Below are positions 1 through 5,826 of a stretch of DNA of 12,297 bases, in pieces. The DNA lies in assembly GCA_934256705.1 (NCBI GenBank), contig CAKQPF010000080.1, positions 1 through 12,297 of the forward strand, written 5' to 3'. Position 1 is the first letter of the stretch. The number at the start of each line of letters is the position of its first letter. Under the pieces are notes generated by a model. The model saw only the letters and a program-made list of their open reading frames with translations, made no database searches and had not been told where the DNA came from. Source of the DNA: an uncultured Prevotella sp. (GTDB taxonomy: Bacteria; Bacteroidota; Bacteroidia; Bacteroidales; Bacteroidaceae). The position numbers and the translations under genes were made by a program.

Positions 1-42
1 TATTATATATATTACTTTCAGCCATATTAGGGTGTGTGATTT

Positions 43-77
43 TGGTTCCGCAACTACGGAACCAGAACCTTTTTTTT
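43..77 (+). terminator. Intrinsic terminator of an upstream gene outside the window
   Basis: A perfect 8-bp stem (TGGTTCCG at 43-50, CGGAACCA at 57-64) with a 6-nt loop is followed after five bases by eight Ts (70-77). This is the classic layout of a rho-independent terminator reading rightward. The gene it ends lies to the left of the window. The promoter for the next ORF starts immediately after it. Confidence 0.65.
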
Positions 78-85
78 GTGTTATG

Positions 86-117
86 TTTGGCGGAATGAAA
101 TCTTTTCATTACCTTTG
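86..117 (+). promoter_or_regulatory. Bacteroidota-type sigma-ABfr promoter for the small lipoprotein ORF
   Basis: A TTTG -33 box (86-89) is separated by 20 bp from TACCTTTG (110-117), an exact match to the Bacteroidota -7 consensus TAnnTTTG. Transcription would begin at about 122-126, giving a leader of roughly 45-50 nt before the ATG at 172. The spacing and both boxes fit the consensus well. Confidence 0.7.
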
Positions 118-171
118 CAGAAGATAAAGGAAACATAAACGACATCACAATACAAACCAAACTCTAAACCA

Positions 172-342
172 ATGATTATCAAGCATTTACAGGGGGGGGG
201 CTATCGAGCTTCCTTTTCCCGCAGAATGCAATGTGTGGCGGTGCGCCACTGGTCTCTCATCGCCATCGTCCTGCTGACGACGGCTCTCGCCTCGTGCGCC
301 ACACAGAGGAAATCCGAACTGAGGGTGTACGACAAGGTGTAA
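172..342 (+). CDS. Possible small lipoprotein, 56 aa
   Basis: This short reading frame was found by eye behind a good promoter. It encodes 56 aa, or 38 aa if the internal ATG at 226 is used. The central part (W27 to C42) is a typical lipoprotein signal: a hydrophobic stretch SLIAIVLLTTA followed by the lipobox LASC, with Cys42 as the lipidation site. Only about 14 polar residues would follow the cysteine, so the mature product would be a tiny lipopeptide. A run of nine Gs sits between the two candidate starts; only a tract length that keeps frame lets the ATG at 172 reach the signal peptide. No family is recognised and no function is proposed. It could instead be a chance ORF or the remnant of a longer lipoprotein gene. 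The region after the stop shows no continuation. Confidence 0.45.
   Translation: MIIKHLQGGGYRASFSRRMQCVAVRHWSLIAIVLLTTALASCATQRKSELRVYDKV
192..200 (+). repeat. Homopolymeric G9 tract inside the small ORF
   Basis: Nine consecutive Gs lie between the ATG at 172 and the in-frame ATG at 226. No other G or C run this long was noticed in the window. Such tracts are prone to slipped-strand length change. A change of one or two bases would disconnect the upstream start from the lipoprotein signal while leaving the internal start intact. Confidence 0.8.
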
Positions 343-600
343 TCTGAAACACTTGTCACCATGCATAACTTCAATGAACTGGCATTGGTAGAAGTATAGC
401 CATTCGGCTCTTTTCTTGTTTCTCGGCTACATTTTGCCGGCCGCTGTTCCCATTACAAGCGATACGATGCGATTTTTCCGCATTTACAGTCGATTCTGAC
501 GATGTTCGCGCCATTTGGCGATAAAGTATCCGTCCGAACAATTATAACGGATCTGAGAGCGTTTTTTCGCTCGCCGCTTTTCTTGACTCTTGATGGATTG

Positions 601-660
601 AAAAAATATCAATGGATAAAAACAACAAAAATATTTTTATCCATTGATGTTTTATTTTTA
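601..660. terminator. Probable bidirectional terminator hairpin
   Basis: A perfect 15-bp inverted repeat (608-622 with 634-648, core ATCAATGGATAAAAA) has an 11-nt loop. On the minus strand the stem is followed by one A and then six Ts (complement of 601-606), which could end uvrB transcription about 200 nt past its stop. On the plus strand it is followed by a T-rich stretch (GTTTTATTTTTA). The stem is AT-rich, so termination would be weak to moderate; an operator or cruciform role is also possible. Confidence 0.45.
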
Positions 661-673
661 TCTATTGATGTTT
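634..673 (+). repeat. Imperfect tandem direct repeat of 19 bp
   Basis: Positions 634-652 and 655-673 match at 18 of 19 bases (TTTTTATCYATTGATGTTT), with a 21-bp repeat period, about two helical turns. The first copy is also the right arm of the 608-648 inverted repeat, so the same motif occurs three times, twice in direct and once in inverted orientation. This could be a protein-binding array, or duplication of a terminator arm. Confidence 0.6.
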
Positions 674-691
674 GTTTTGAGAGGGGAGGTA

Positions 692-767
692 CTGTCTTCC
701 AGACAGCCGCTTGTCATGCGGTTATAAGTCCCGAGACTTCGTCCCGGGCTACTCTCGCTTCGCTCGG
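692..767 (-). repeat. REP-like cluster of short hairpins
   Basis: Four inverted repeats are packed into about 75 bp: CTGTCT/AGACAG (692-697/701-706, 3-nt loop), CCGC/GCGG (707-710/718-721), CCCGAGAC/GTCCCGGG (730-737/741-748, one mismatch, 3-nt loop) and GCTTCGC (757-763). Read on the minus strand the loops of three are GAA or GGA, that is GNA triloops, and the GC-rich hairpin is directly preceded by GTAG. GTAG plus an imperfect GC hairpin is the layout of REP sequences mobilised by RAYT (TnpA-REP) proteins. The position between convergent genes also fits REPs. Whether it is repeated in the genome cannot be seen here. Confidence 0.4.
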
Positions 768-849
768 TATTGGCTTTTACCAAATCTTGCTTATTCGGTC
801 AATTCAGATTCGTGTTCCCCTTTTCGTCTTATGCGTTTTCCAGAACGCT

Positions 850-2895
850 TTACTTCGGGAGCGAGACGAGCCGCTCCTGCAATTTGACGATTTCATCACG
901 GTATTGTGCCGCCTGCAGATAGTCCATATCGCGTGCCGCCTCCTTCATTTTCTCCGTAGTGTAGCGGATGCTGTCTTCCAGTTGCTTGCGCGACATTCTC
1001 TCGACGATAGGGTCTGCCACCATCGCCTTTGAACCACTTCCAGGATAAGCATAGGACCCTGAGCCGGATTTGGGGGTAGGCTCTGCTCCTGCACCGGCTT
1101 TCGCAAGGGAAGACTGTGCAACGTTCTTCACAATCTGCTGAGGAGTGATGCCGTGGGCTTCATTGTATTCCATCTGCTTCTTCCTGCGCCTCATGGTCTC
1201 GTCGATGGTGAGCTGCATGCTCTCGGTGACAGTATCGGCATACATTATCACTAGACCGTTGACATTACGCGCGGCACGTCCGGCTGTCTGGGTAAGACTT
1301 CTGTGGGAGCGCAGGAATCCCTCCTTGTCGGCATCGAGGATAGCGACAAGCGAAACCTCGGGAAGGTCGAGGCCCTCACGGAGAAGATTGACTCCGACAA
1401 GGACATCATAGACGCCCGCCCTGAGGTCGCTGAGTATCTGTACGCGGTCAAGCGTAGCCACGTCAGAGTGTATGTAGTTGGCTTTCACATTATGATTGAG
1501 CAGGAATTCCGTCAGTTCCTCAGCCATTCTCTTTGTCAGGGTGGTGACGAGCACCCGCTCATTTTTTTCGGTTCTGGCGAGAATCTCTTCGAGGAGGTCG
1601 TCCATCTGGTTCTCGCTCGGACGGACCACGATTTCGGGATCGAGCAAGCCCGTCGGGCGGATGACCTGCTCCACCACGACGCCTTCCGCCTGCTCAAGCT
1701 CGTAGTCTGCCGGAGTTGCAGAGACATAGATGGTCTGCTTGACCATATCCTCAAATTCCTCAAACCGCATCGGACGATTGTCGAAAGCGGCAGGCAGGCG
1801 GAAGCCGAACTCCACGAGATTCTGCTTTCTCGCCCTGTCACCTCCGTACATGGCACGTATCTGCGGAACGGTCACATGGCTCTCATCGACCATCAGCACG
1901 AAGTCGTCAGGAAGGAAATCAAAAAGGCAGTAAGGACGCTCGCCCGGCTCTCGCCCGTCGAAATACCTGGAATAGTTTTCTATGCCGGAGCAATGCCCCA
2001 GTTCCTTGATCATCTCAAGGTCATACTCCACCCTCTCCTTGATTCTCTGAGCCTTGACGAGGTCGCCAAGCTCGGTGAAATGGTCGATTTGCGCGCTTAG
2101 GTCGTCCTGGATCATGCGGACAGCCCTGTCAACCTGGTTCTTGTCAGTGACAAAGATGTTGGCAGGATAGATATGATACTCCTCGAAAGACTCTACCCTT
2201 CTGAAAGTCACGCTGTCGAGTTCCTCAATTTCCTCGATTTCATCGTCCCAGAAGGTGACACGGAGGATATTGTTGCTGTAAGCCATGAAGACATCCACGG
2301 TGTCGCCCTTCACCCTGAATTCACCTCTCTCAAGTGCAATGTCGTTCCTGACATACATCGCATCGACGAGCTTGCGGAGGAAATTGTTGCGTACGATGGT
2401 CTCTCCCTTCCTGATGCTGATGATGCTTCCCTGCATTGCGGTCGGTCCGCCCATGCCGTAAATACATGAAACGGAGGAAACCACCACGACGTCCCTTCTG
2501 CCGGAAAGGAGCGATGAAATCGTGGAAAGCCGCAGTCTGTCAATCTCTTCATTGATGGCAAGGTCCTTTTCTATGTAGGTATCCGTGGAAGGAAGATATG
2601 CTTCCGGCTGGTAGTAATCATAATATGAGACGTAATACTCCACGGCATTGTCGGGGAAGAATCCTTTCATCTCCTCGAAGAGCTGAGCGGCAAGGGTCTT
2701 GTTGTGGCTCAGGACAAGTGTAGGACGGTTGACGTTGGCAATGACATTAGCCATCGTAAACGTCTTGCCCGAACCTGTGACGCCAAGGAGCACCTGCGCC
2801 CTTTCGCCCGACTGTATTCCTTCCGTCAGCTGGCGGATGGCTTCGGGCTGGTCGCCTGTAGGCTTGTATTTTGATGTTAATTTGAACTCATTCAT
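850..2895 (-). CDS. uvrB: UvrABC system protein B (excision nuclease helicase subunit)
   Basis: UvrB is the damage-verifying subunit of nucleotide excision repair: delivered by UvrA, it opens the helix, clamps the lesion and recruits UvrC for dual incision. The 681-aa length and the start (TSKYKPTGDQPEAIRQL) match the family. Visible motifs are Walker A GVTGSGKT (K44), the tyrosine-rich beta-hairpin at about 87-102 (YYVSYYDYYQPEAYLP) that threads between DNA strands, motif II DESH (D337-E338), SATP, and motif VI QTAGRAARN (536-544). A Gly/Ser-rich linker precedes the C-terminal UVR domain (about 639-681), which contacts UvrC. It is a single gene, divergent from bamD, with no uvrA or uvrC here. 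A TAATTTTG box lies only five bases upstream of the ATG, so the mRNA may be nearly leaderless. No truncation or missing key residue is seen. Confidence 0.98.
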   Translation of the reverse strand: MNEFKLTSKYKPTGDQPEAIRQLTEGIQSGERAQVLLGVTGSGKTFTMANVIANVNRPTLVLSHNKTLAAQLFEEMKGFFPDNAVEYYVSYYDYYQPEAYLPSTDTYIEKDLAINEEIDRLRLSTISSLLSGRRDVVVVSSVSCIYGMGGPTAMQGSIISIRKGETIVRNNFLRKLVDAMYVRNDIALERGEFRVKGDTVDVFMAYSNNILRVTFWDDEIEEIEELDSVTFRRVESFEEYHIYPANIFVTDKNQVDRAVRMIQDDLSAQIDHFTELGDLVKAQRIKERVEYDLEMIKELGHCSGIENYSRYFDGREPGERPYCLFDFLPDDFVLMVDESHVTVPQIRAMYGGDRARKQNLVEFGFRLPAAFDNRPMRFEEFEDMVKQTIYVSATPADYELEQAEGVVVEQVIRPTGLLDPEIVVRPSENQMDDLLEEILARTEKNERVLVTTLTKRMAEELTEFLLNHNVKANYIHSDVATLDRVQILSDLRAGVYDVLVGVNLLREGLDLPEVSLVAILDADKEGFLRSHRSLTQTAGRAARNVNGLVIMYADTVTESMQLTIDETMRRRKKQMEYNEAHGITPQQIVKNVAQSSLAKAGAGAEPTPKSGSGSYAYPGSGSKAMVADPIVERMSRKQLEDSIRYTTEKMKEAARDMDYLQAAQYRDEIVKLQERLVSLPK

Positions 2896-2899
2896 ACTG

Positions 2900-2907
2900 C
2901 AAAATTA
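2900..2907 (-). promoter_or_regulatory. Possible -7 box of the uvrB promoter
   Basis: The minus strand reads TAATTTTG here, an exact TAnnTTTG match, but no TTTG is found 19-21 bp further upstream. If used, transcription would begin at about 2893-2896, essentially at the uvrB ATG (2893-2895). Either uvrB is leaderless or this match is fortuitous and the real promoter lies elsewhere in the 2908-3029 spacer. Confidence 0.4.
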
Positions 2908-2968
2908 TATTTTTCTTTCTAATAAATGTTATAAAAGCACTTTTTTTTGATAAAAACAGGGTAACTAC

Positions 2969-2999
2969 TTTGAAATGAGAATATATTTTTGTAATTTTG
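2969..2999 (+). promoter_or_regulatory. Bacteroidota-type promoter of the bamD-rpoZ-DUF4293 operon
   Basis: A TTTG -33 box (2969-2972), a 19-bp spacer and TAATTTTG (2992-2999) match the Bacteroidota consensus. Transcription would start near 3004-3008, giving a leader of about 25 nt. The box overlaps the TTG at 2997 that would extend the bamD frame, which argues for the ATG at 3030 as the true start. Confidence 0.75.
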
Positions 3000-3029
3000 C
3001 AAACTGAAATTTTATCATATTACAAAGTA

Positions 3030-3887
3030 ATGTCAAAGAAAATACTTTTTTTCAGCATAAGCGCCGCACTTCTCCTCTCCAGTTGTGCAAATGAATTCAA
3101 CAACGTCTATAAGTCCAACGACTGGACTTTCCGCTATGAATTTGCCAAGGAAAAGTTTGCACAGCACAAATTCACCCAGGCCTCCACACTTTTCGGAGAC
3201 ATGATCAACGTGATGAAGGGAACCGACAATGCCGAAGAATGCCTTTTCCTCTACGGTCTCTCTGCATTCAACGACAAGGACTATGAGTCAGCGGCTGACA
3301 TCTTCAAGAAATACTTTGCCACTTATCCGAAAGGAGAATATGCAGAACAGGCAAGTTTCCTCATTGGAGAAAGCCTCTACAACTGTTCGCCCGAGCCACG
3401 GCTTGACCAGTCAGAGACCTACTCGGCAATGCGTGCCTACCAGGACTTCATGGACGTATATCCTCTCAGCACCAAGAAGGAAACCGCACAGAACCGCCTT
3501 TACGAGCTTCAGGACAAGCTCGTGGAGAAAGAACTGCACTCCGCCAAGCTCTACTACAACCTCGGAACCTATTTCGGAAACTGCACCAGTGGCGGAAACA
3601 ACTACGAGGCATGCATCGTCACCTCGCAGAATGTTCTCAAGGATTATCCTTACACCACGCTCCGCGAAGACTTCGCCACGCTCATCATGAAGAGCAAATA
3701 CCAGCTTGCGGCTTCCAGCGTGGAGGCAAAGAGGCTGGAACGCTATCAGGACGCGGAAGATGAATGCTACGGATTCATCAATGAATATCCGGACTCCAAG
3801 GAGCGCAGCCTCGCCGAGAAATACATCGCAAAATGCAAGAAAGTCATTGCATCCGGTGGACTCGAAACTGATGACCCGGGCAAATGA
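3030..3887 (+). CDS. bamD: Outer membrane protein assembly factor BamD
   Basis: BamD is the essential TPR lipoprotein of the BAM complex, working with BamA on the periplasmic face of the outer membrane to fold beta-barrel proteins. The 285-aa product starts with a lipoprotein signal (SKKILFFSISAALLLSSC, lipidated at Cys19). It is then mostly helical with TPR-like pairs: around YEFAKEKFAQHKFTQASTLF, LYGLSAFNDKDYESAADIFK with the typical YP turn (KYFATYPKGEYAEQA), then AYQDFMDVYPLS and CYGFINEYPDSKERSLAEKY near the C-terminus. Length is normal for Bacteroidota BamD, slightly longer than E. coli BamD. The ATG at 3030 was chosen because the signal peptide begins there and the upstream TTG lies in the promoter. 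It is first in an operon with rpoZ and a DUF4293 gene. Confidence 0.92.
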   Translation: MSKKILFFSISAALLLSSCANEFNNVYKSNDWTFRYEFAKEKFAQHKFTQASTLFGDMINVMKGTDNAEECLFLYGLSAFNDKDYESAADIFKKYFATYPKGEYAEQASFLIGESLYNCSPEPRLDQSETYSAMRAYQDFMDVYPLSTKKETAQNRLYELQDKLVEKELHSAKLYYNLGTYFGNCTSGGNNYEACIVTSQNVLKDYPYTTLREDFATLIMKSKYQLAASSVEAKRLERYQDAEDECYGFINEYPDSKERSLAEKYIAKCKKVIASGGLETDDPGK

Positions 3888-3946
3888 CCCATCATCCCTC
3901 ACCGAACACGAAACTGAATAATCATATTAAAAAAAACATTATTATA

Positions 3947-4288
3947 ATGGACTACAAGAAATCAAAAGCGCCGGTAAACACCGTAACCCGTAACATCATG
4001 GACCTCTGCAACGACACAGACAACATCTATGAGAGCGTTGCAATCATAGGCAAGCGTGCCAACCAGATAGCCGCGGAGATCAAGCAGGACCTCAGCAAGA
4101 AGCTCGCTGAGTTCGCCAGCTACAACGACAGCCTGGAAGAGGTATTCGAAAACCGCGAGCAGATAGAGATCAGCCAATACTACGAGAAGCTCCCTAAGCC
4201 AACACTTCTCGCCACACAGGAGTTCGTGGAGAAGAGCATCTACTGGCGTGACCCATCCAAGGAGCATCACTACGAGGAGGAGGATTAA
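3947..4288 (+). CDS. rpoZ: DNA-directed RNA polymerase subunit omega (Bacteroidota type)
   Basis: The omega subunit binds the beta-prime C-terminal region and helps assemble RNA polymerase. This 113-aa protein matches the divergent Bacteroidota form (Rpb6-like fold) rather than the E. coli form. Typical features are an N-terminal YKKSKAPVNTVTRNIMDL, the conserved core VAIIGKRANQIAAEIK (about residues 32-47) corresponding to the omega helix that grips beta-prime, and an acidic middle (YNDSLEEVFENREQIEISQYYEKLPKP split over two helices). The ATG at 3947 was chosen over one at 3884 because the family begins with MDYKK and the earlier start would overlap the bamD end. The gene is 59 nt after bamD and only 3 nt before the DUF4293 gene, so all three are probably cotranscribed. 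The family assignment comes from memory of Bacteroides homologues. Confidence 0.85.
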   Translation: MDYKKSKAPVNTVTRNIMDLCNDTDNIYESVAIIGKRANQIAAEIKQDLSKKLAEFASYNDSLEEVFENREQIEISQYYEKLPKPTLLATQEFVEKSIYWRDPSKEHHYEEED

Positions 4289-4291
4289 ACC

Positions 4292-4756
4292 ATGATACAG
4301 AGAAAACAGACTCTCTACCTCTTCTTTGCAATCATCTGTTTCATCCTTACCACGTTTCTGCCTCTCGGCACCGTGGAAGGTGCAGGCATGGGAATGGCAG
4401 ACACCATCACAAGCCTTGGACTGGTAAACGGCAACGACGGCACCGTCTCCTACCCATTCTATGCCATTCCGATGTTCTTCCTCGCACTGAACGCTTTCTA
4501 TAGCCTTGCGATCATATTCATGTACAAGAACAGGAAGACCCAGGCACTGAACTGCTACATACAGATATTGGCAATACTGGTGGAGGCAATAGCGTCCGGA
4601 GTGCTGATCATGCAGACCTGCATCACTGACGGGCAGACCTTCCATGCCGGAAGCGCCCTCTCACTCCCTATCGTCGCAATCATCTTCATCCTCCTCGCCC
4701 ACCACGGCATAATGGCTGACGAGAAGCTGATTCGCTCTGTAGATAGAATAAGGTAA
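4292..4756 (+). CDS. DUF4293 family inner-membrane protein
   Basis: This is a 154-aa membrane protein of unknown function. Four hydrophobic segments are visible: about 9-26 (FFAIICFILTTFLPL), 57-77 (YAIPMFFLALNAFYSLAIIF), 89-108 (IQILAILVEAIASGVLIM) and 122-139 (LPIVAIIFILLAHHGI). It begins with MIQRKQTLYL and ends with DEKLIRSVDRIR; both ends are typical of DUF4293, a family found in Bacteroidota and usually next to rpoZ. A short polar loop after the first helix (VEGAGMGMADTITSL) probably faces the periplasm. It starts 3 nt after the rpoZ stop, which implies translational coupling, and is the last gene before a strong terminator. No catalytic motif is seen. Its persistent neighbours suggest housekeeping, but function is unknown. 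Confidence 0.85.
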   Translation: MIQRKQTLYLFFAIICFILTTFLPLGTVEGAGMGMADTITSLGLVNGNDGTVSYPFYAIPMFFLALNAFYSLAIIFMYKNRKTQALNCYIQILAILVEAIASGVLIMQTCITDGQTFHAGSALSLPIVAIIFILLAHHGIMADEKLIRSVDRIR

Positions 4757-4862
4757 AAGAAAACACCATTTCCGGGTCAATACGACACAGTTTGTCGTGT
4801 CCCGACCGGTCAGTCAGGAGCGAACCGGCCATGAAGGAACTGGAACAAGAACAGAAATAGAC

Positions 4863-4905
4863 AACAGCCGGCTTGAGTTGTTATACTCAAACCGGCTGTT
4901 TTTTT
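4863..4905 (+). terminator. Strong intrinsic terminator of the bamD operon
   Basis: A 16-bp stem with one mismatch (4863-4878 with 4885-4900, base AACAGCCGG/CCGGCTGTT) and a 6-nt loop runs straight into seven Ts (4899-4905). It lies about 105 nt after the DUF4293 stop. It is clearly oriented to stop rightward transcription before the opposing histone-like gene. The minus strand lacks a T-run after the stem, so it is probably one-directional. Confidence 0.9.
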
Positions 4906-4976
4906 CTATACTCCCCTTTTCTACATTTATCAAAATAGAATGCAGAGGAGACTTTTTCTTACAAGTAATAATGTGT

Positions 4977-5150
4977 TTACTTGGAAGCTTCAATACTTGC
5001 CTTGCGGAAAGCCTTCATAGCCTTCTCAATCTCAAGAGATGCCTTGCGAGCGCGTGTGCCGGCAGCCTTGTTTCCATTCTCAGCCTGTGCGTTAGCATCC
5101 TTAGCGAATGTCTCGTAAGCAGCAGCAATCTGTTCGATAAGTTCCTTCAT
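4977..5150 (-). CDS. Histone H1-like small basic protein (Hc1 family)
   Basis: This 57-aa ORF was translated by eye from the minus strand. It begins MKELIEQIAAAYETFAKDAN, continues with NGNKAAGTRARKASLEIEK and ends FRKASIEASK. It is lysine- and alanine-rich and helical, and matches the short histone H1-like proteins of Bacteroides and relatives, related to the chlamydial Hc1 family. Such proteins are presumed to bind DNA in the nucleoid; no experiment is known to me for this one. Codon use is strongly biased (repeated GCT, AAG, GAG), as expected of a highly expressed gene. A perfect consensus promoter lies about 60 nt upstream. It converges on the bamD operon terminator and diverges from the unknown gene at 5373. 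Confidence 0.88.
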   Translation of the reverse strand: MKELIEQIAAAYETFAKDANAQAENGNKAAGTRARKASLEIEKAMKAFRKASIEASK

Positions 5151-5213
5151 TGTCGTAGAAATTTAATTTGTTAATATTTAAGTGAATTATTGTTTTCAGA
5201 ATTATATCCGTAG

Positions 5214-5245
5214 CAAAATTATCAAAAAAATCATTAACTCACAAA
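5214..5245 (-). promoter_or_regulatory. Promoter of the histone H1-like gene
   Basis: On the minus strand TTTG (5242-5245) is followed after a 20-bp spacer by TAATTTTG (5214-5221), both matching the Bacteroidota consensus. The predicted leader is about 55-60 nt and A/T-rich, in keeping with a highly expressed gene. Confidence 0.75.
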
Positions 5246-5280
5246 CAATTACGGACAAAATATCAATTTTAACACTATTT

Positions 5281-5312
5281 TTTGTATTTTCAACGCTTTT
5301 TTCGTATATTTG
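5281..5312 (+). promoter_or_regulatory. Promoter of the unknown gene at 5373
   Basis: TTTG (5281-5284), a 20-bp spacer and TATATTTG (5305-5312) match the Bacteroidota consensus on the plus strand. It diverges from the histone-gene promoter with 35 bp between the two -33 boxes, so one bound regulator could affect both. The predicted leader is about 55 nt. Confidence 0.75.
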
Positions 5313-5372
5313 CAAGTGTAATCACATGATTTTTGGATAAATCTGCATCACCTTACATTATTATATATATAT

Positions 5373-5735
5373 ATGGGAAGAAATAAATATTCGCAGCACG
5401 AAATAGACATTATCGCCATGCTGCTTCGCAAGAAGAATGCCGGAACACGCTTTCAGCAGAAGGAAATCAGACATCAGCTGAGAGTGAATTTTGAATTCAA
5501 CATCTCTGATTTCAACGAGCCAGGAAAGGCCTTTGGCGACACAGAGCTGCAGGAAGCGATCAGGAGAGGAGCCATCAAGATCCTTGATGACGCCACAATC
5601 GCTGACATGAAAGCCAAAAGAGCAAGAGACAAAGCCCGTGACGAAGCAGCCAAACAGGAAGAGGCCATCAGAAATGGAGCCACAGACTGGCAGGCCGCAA
5701 TGAAGGAATGGGAGGAATGGGAAGCGAAGCAATAA
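5373..5735 (+). CDS. Conserved-type hypothetical protein, 120 aa, charged and helical
   Basis: No named family is recognised, although the start (MGRNKYSQHEIDII) resembles uncharacterised proteins I recall from Bacteroidales. Residues 6-55 contain helices with basic residues (EIDIIAMLLRKKNAG, QQKEIRHQLRVNFEFNISDF) that could form a helix-turn-helix-like unit, but this is only an impression. From about residue 75 to 120 the protein is an uninterrupted, highly charged helix rich in Ala, Lys, Arg and Glu, ending with a Trp/Glu pattern (MKEWEEWEAKQ), likely a coiled coil or solvent-exposed helix. There is no signal peptide or membrane segment, so it is cytoplasmic. It has its own consensus promoter, diverges from the histone-like gene and is 91 nt before the AraC gene. 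The ATG sits at the end of a (TA)6 repeat. It is real as a gene with fair certainty; its role is unknown. Confidence 0.7.
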   Translation: MGRNKYSQHEIDIIAMLLRKKNAGTRFQQKEIRHQLRVNFEFNISDFNEPGKAFGDTELQEAIRRGAIKILDDATIADMKAKRARDKARDEAAKQEEAIRNGATDWQAAMKEWEEWEAKQ

Positions 5736-5749
5736 GGCAGTTCTCCTGA

Positions 5750-5793
5750 CATCCGCCGGCAAGAAGCGCTGACCTTCCTCCCGTCAGCGGATG
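5750..5793 (+). other. Mutually exclusive hairpins in the spacer before the araC-type gene
   Basis: CATCCGC (5750-5756) can pair with GCGGATG (5787-5793), while CGCTGAC (5767-5773) can pair with GTCAGCG (5783-5789) around a CTTCCTCCC loop. The two pairings share bases 5787-5789, so they compete or partly stack. No T-run follows. It may be a weak attenuator or an RNA-processing site between the unknown gene and the regulator, or simply decay-protecting structure. Confidence 0.4.
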
Positions 5794-5826
5794 CTCCACA
5801 CACATAATATTTCCACTTGATTATCC

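Larger units (their letters stand above)
343..849. other. Gene-free, inverted-repeat-rich region between convergent transcription units
   Basis: No convincing coding sequence is seen here on either strand. The plus-strand frame opening at 502 runs into the antisense of uvrB and has no recognisable protein features. The stretch is instead dense in small inverted repeats: 467-471/479-483, 528-533/547-552, 557-561/568-572 (six-T loop), the long one at 608-648, a cluster at 692-763, and 833-837/844-848 just beyond the uvrB stop. The last has no T-run on the minus strand, so it is not a clear terminator. The arrangement fits the space where a rightward gene (small lipoprotein) and a leftward gene (uvrB) meet. 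Confidence 0.6.

Noticed and set aside
361..399. 12-codon ORF (MHNFNELALVEV) after the small lipoprotein
   Set aside because: Too short to support; no attenuator-type residue run, no following gene to control and no clear ribosome site.
502..1032. Plus-strand ORF of 176 codons opening left of uvrB
   Set aside because: More than a third is antisense to the uvrB 3' end, the rest crosses the hairpin-rich spacer, the composition is not protein-like, and no promoter or domain is seen.
1303..2100. Plus-strand ORF of 265 codons inside uvrB
   Set aside because: Antisense shadow of a strongly conserved gene; the open frame follows from uvrB codon bias.
3411..3902. Minus-strand ORF of 163 codons inside bamD
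   Set aside because: Antisense shadow with no recognisable features.
3962..4645. Minus-strand ORF of 227 codons across rpoZ and the DUF4293 gene
   Set aside because: Antisense to two recognised genes with good operon context; rich in Cys, His and Val, as typical shadow translations are, and with no promoter.
4782..4828. Small inverted repeats just after the DUF4293 gene (ACGACA/TGTCGT and CCGGT/ACCGG)
   Set aside because: Short stems without a T-run; the real terminator is the strong hairpin at 4863-4905.
4797..5174. Plus-strand ORF of 125 codons after the bamD operon
   Set aside because: It crosses the strong terminator and is antisense to the histone H1-like gene on the minus strand.
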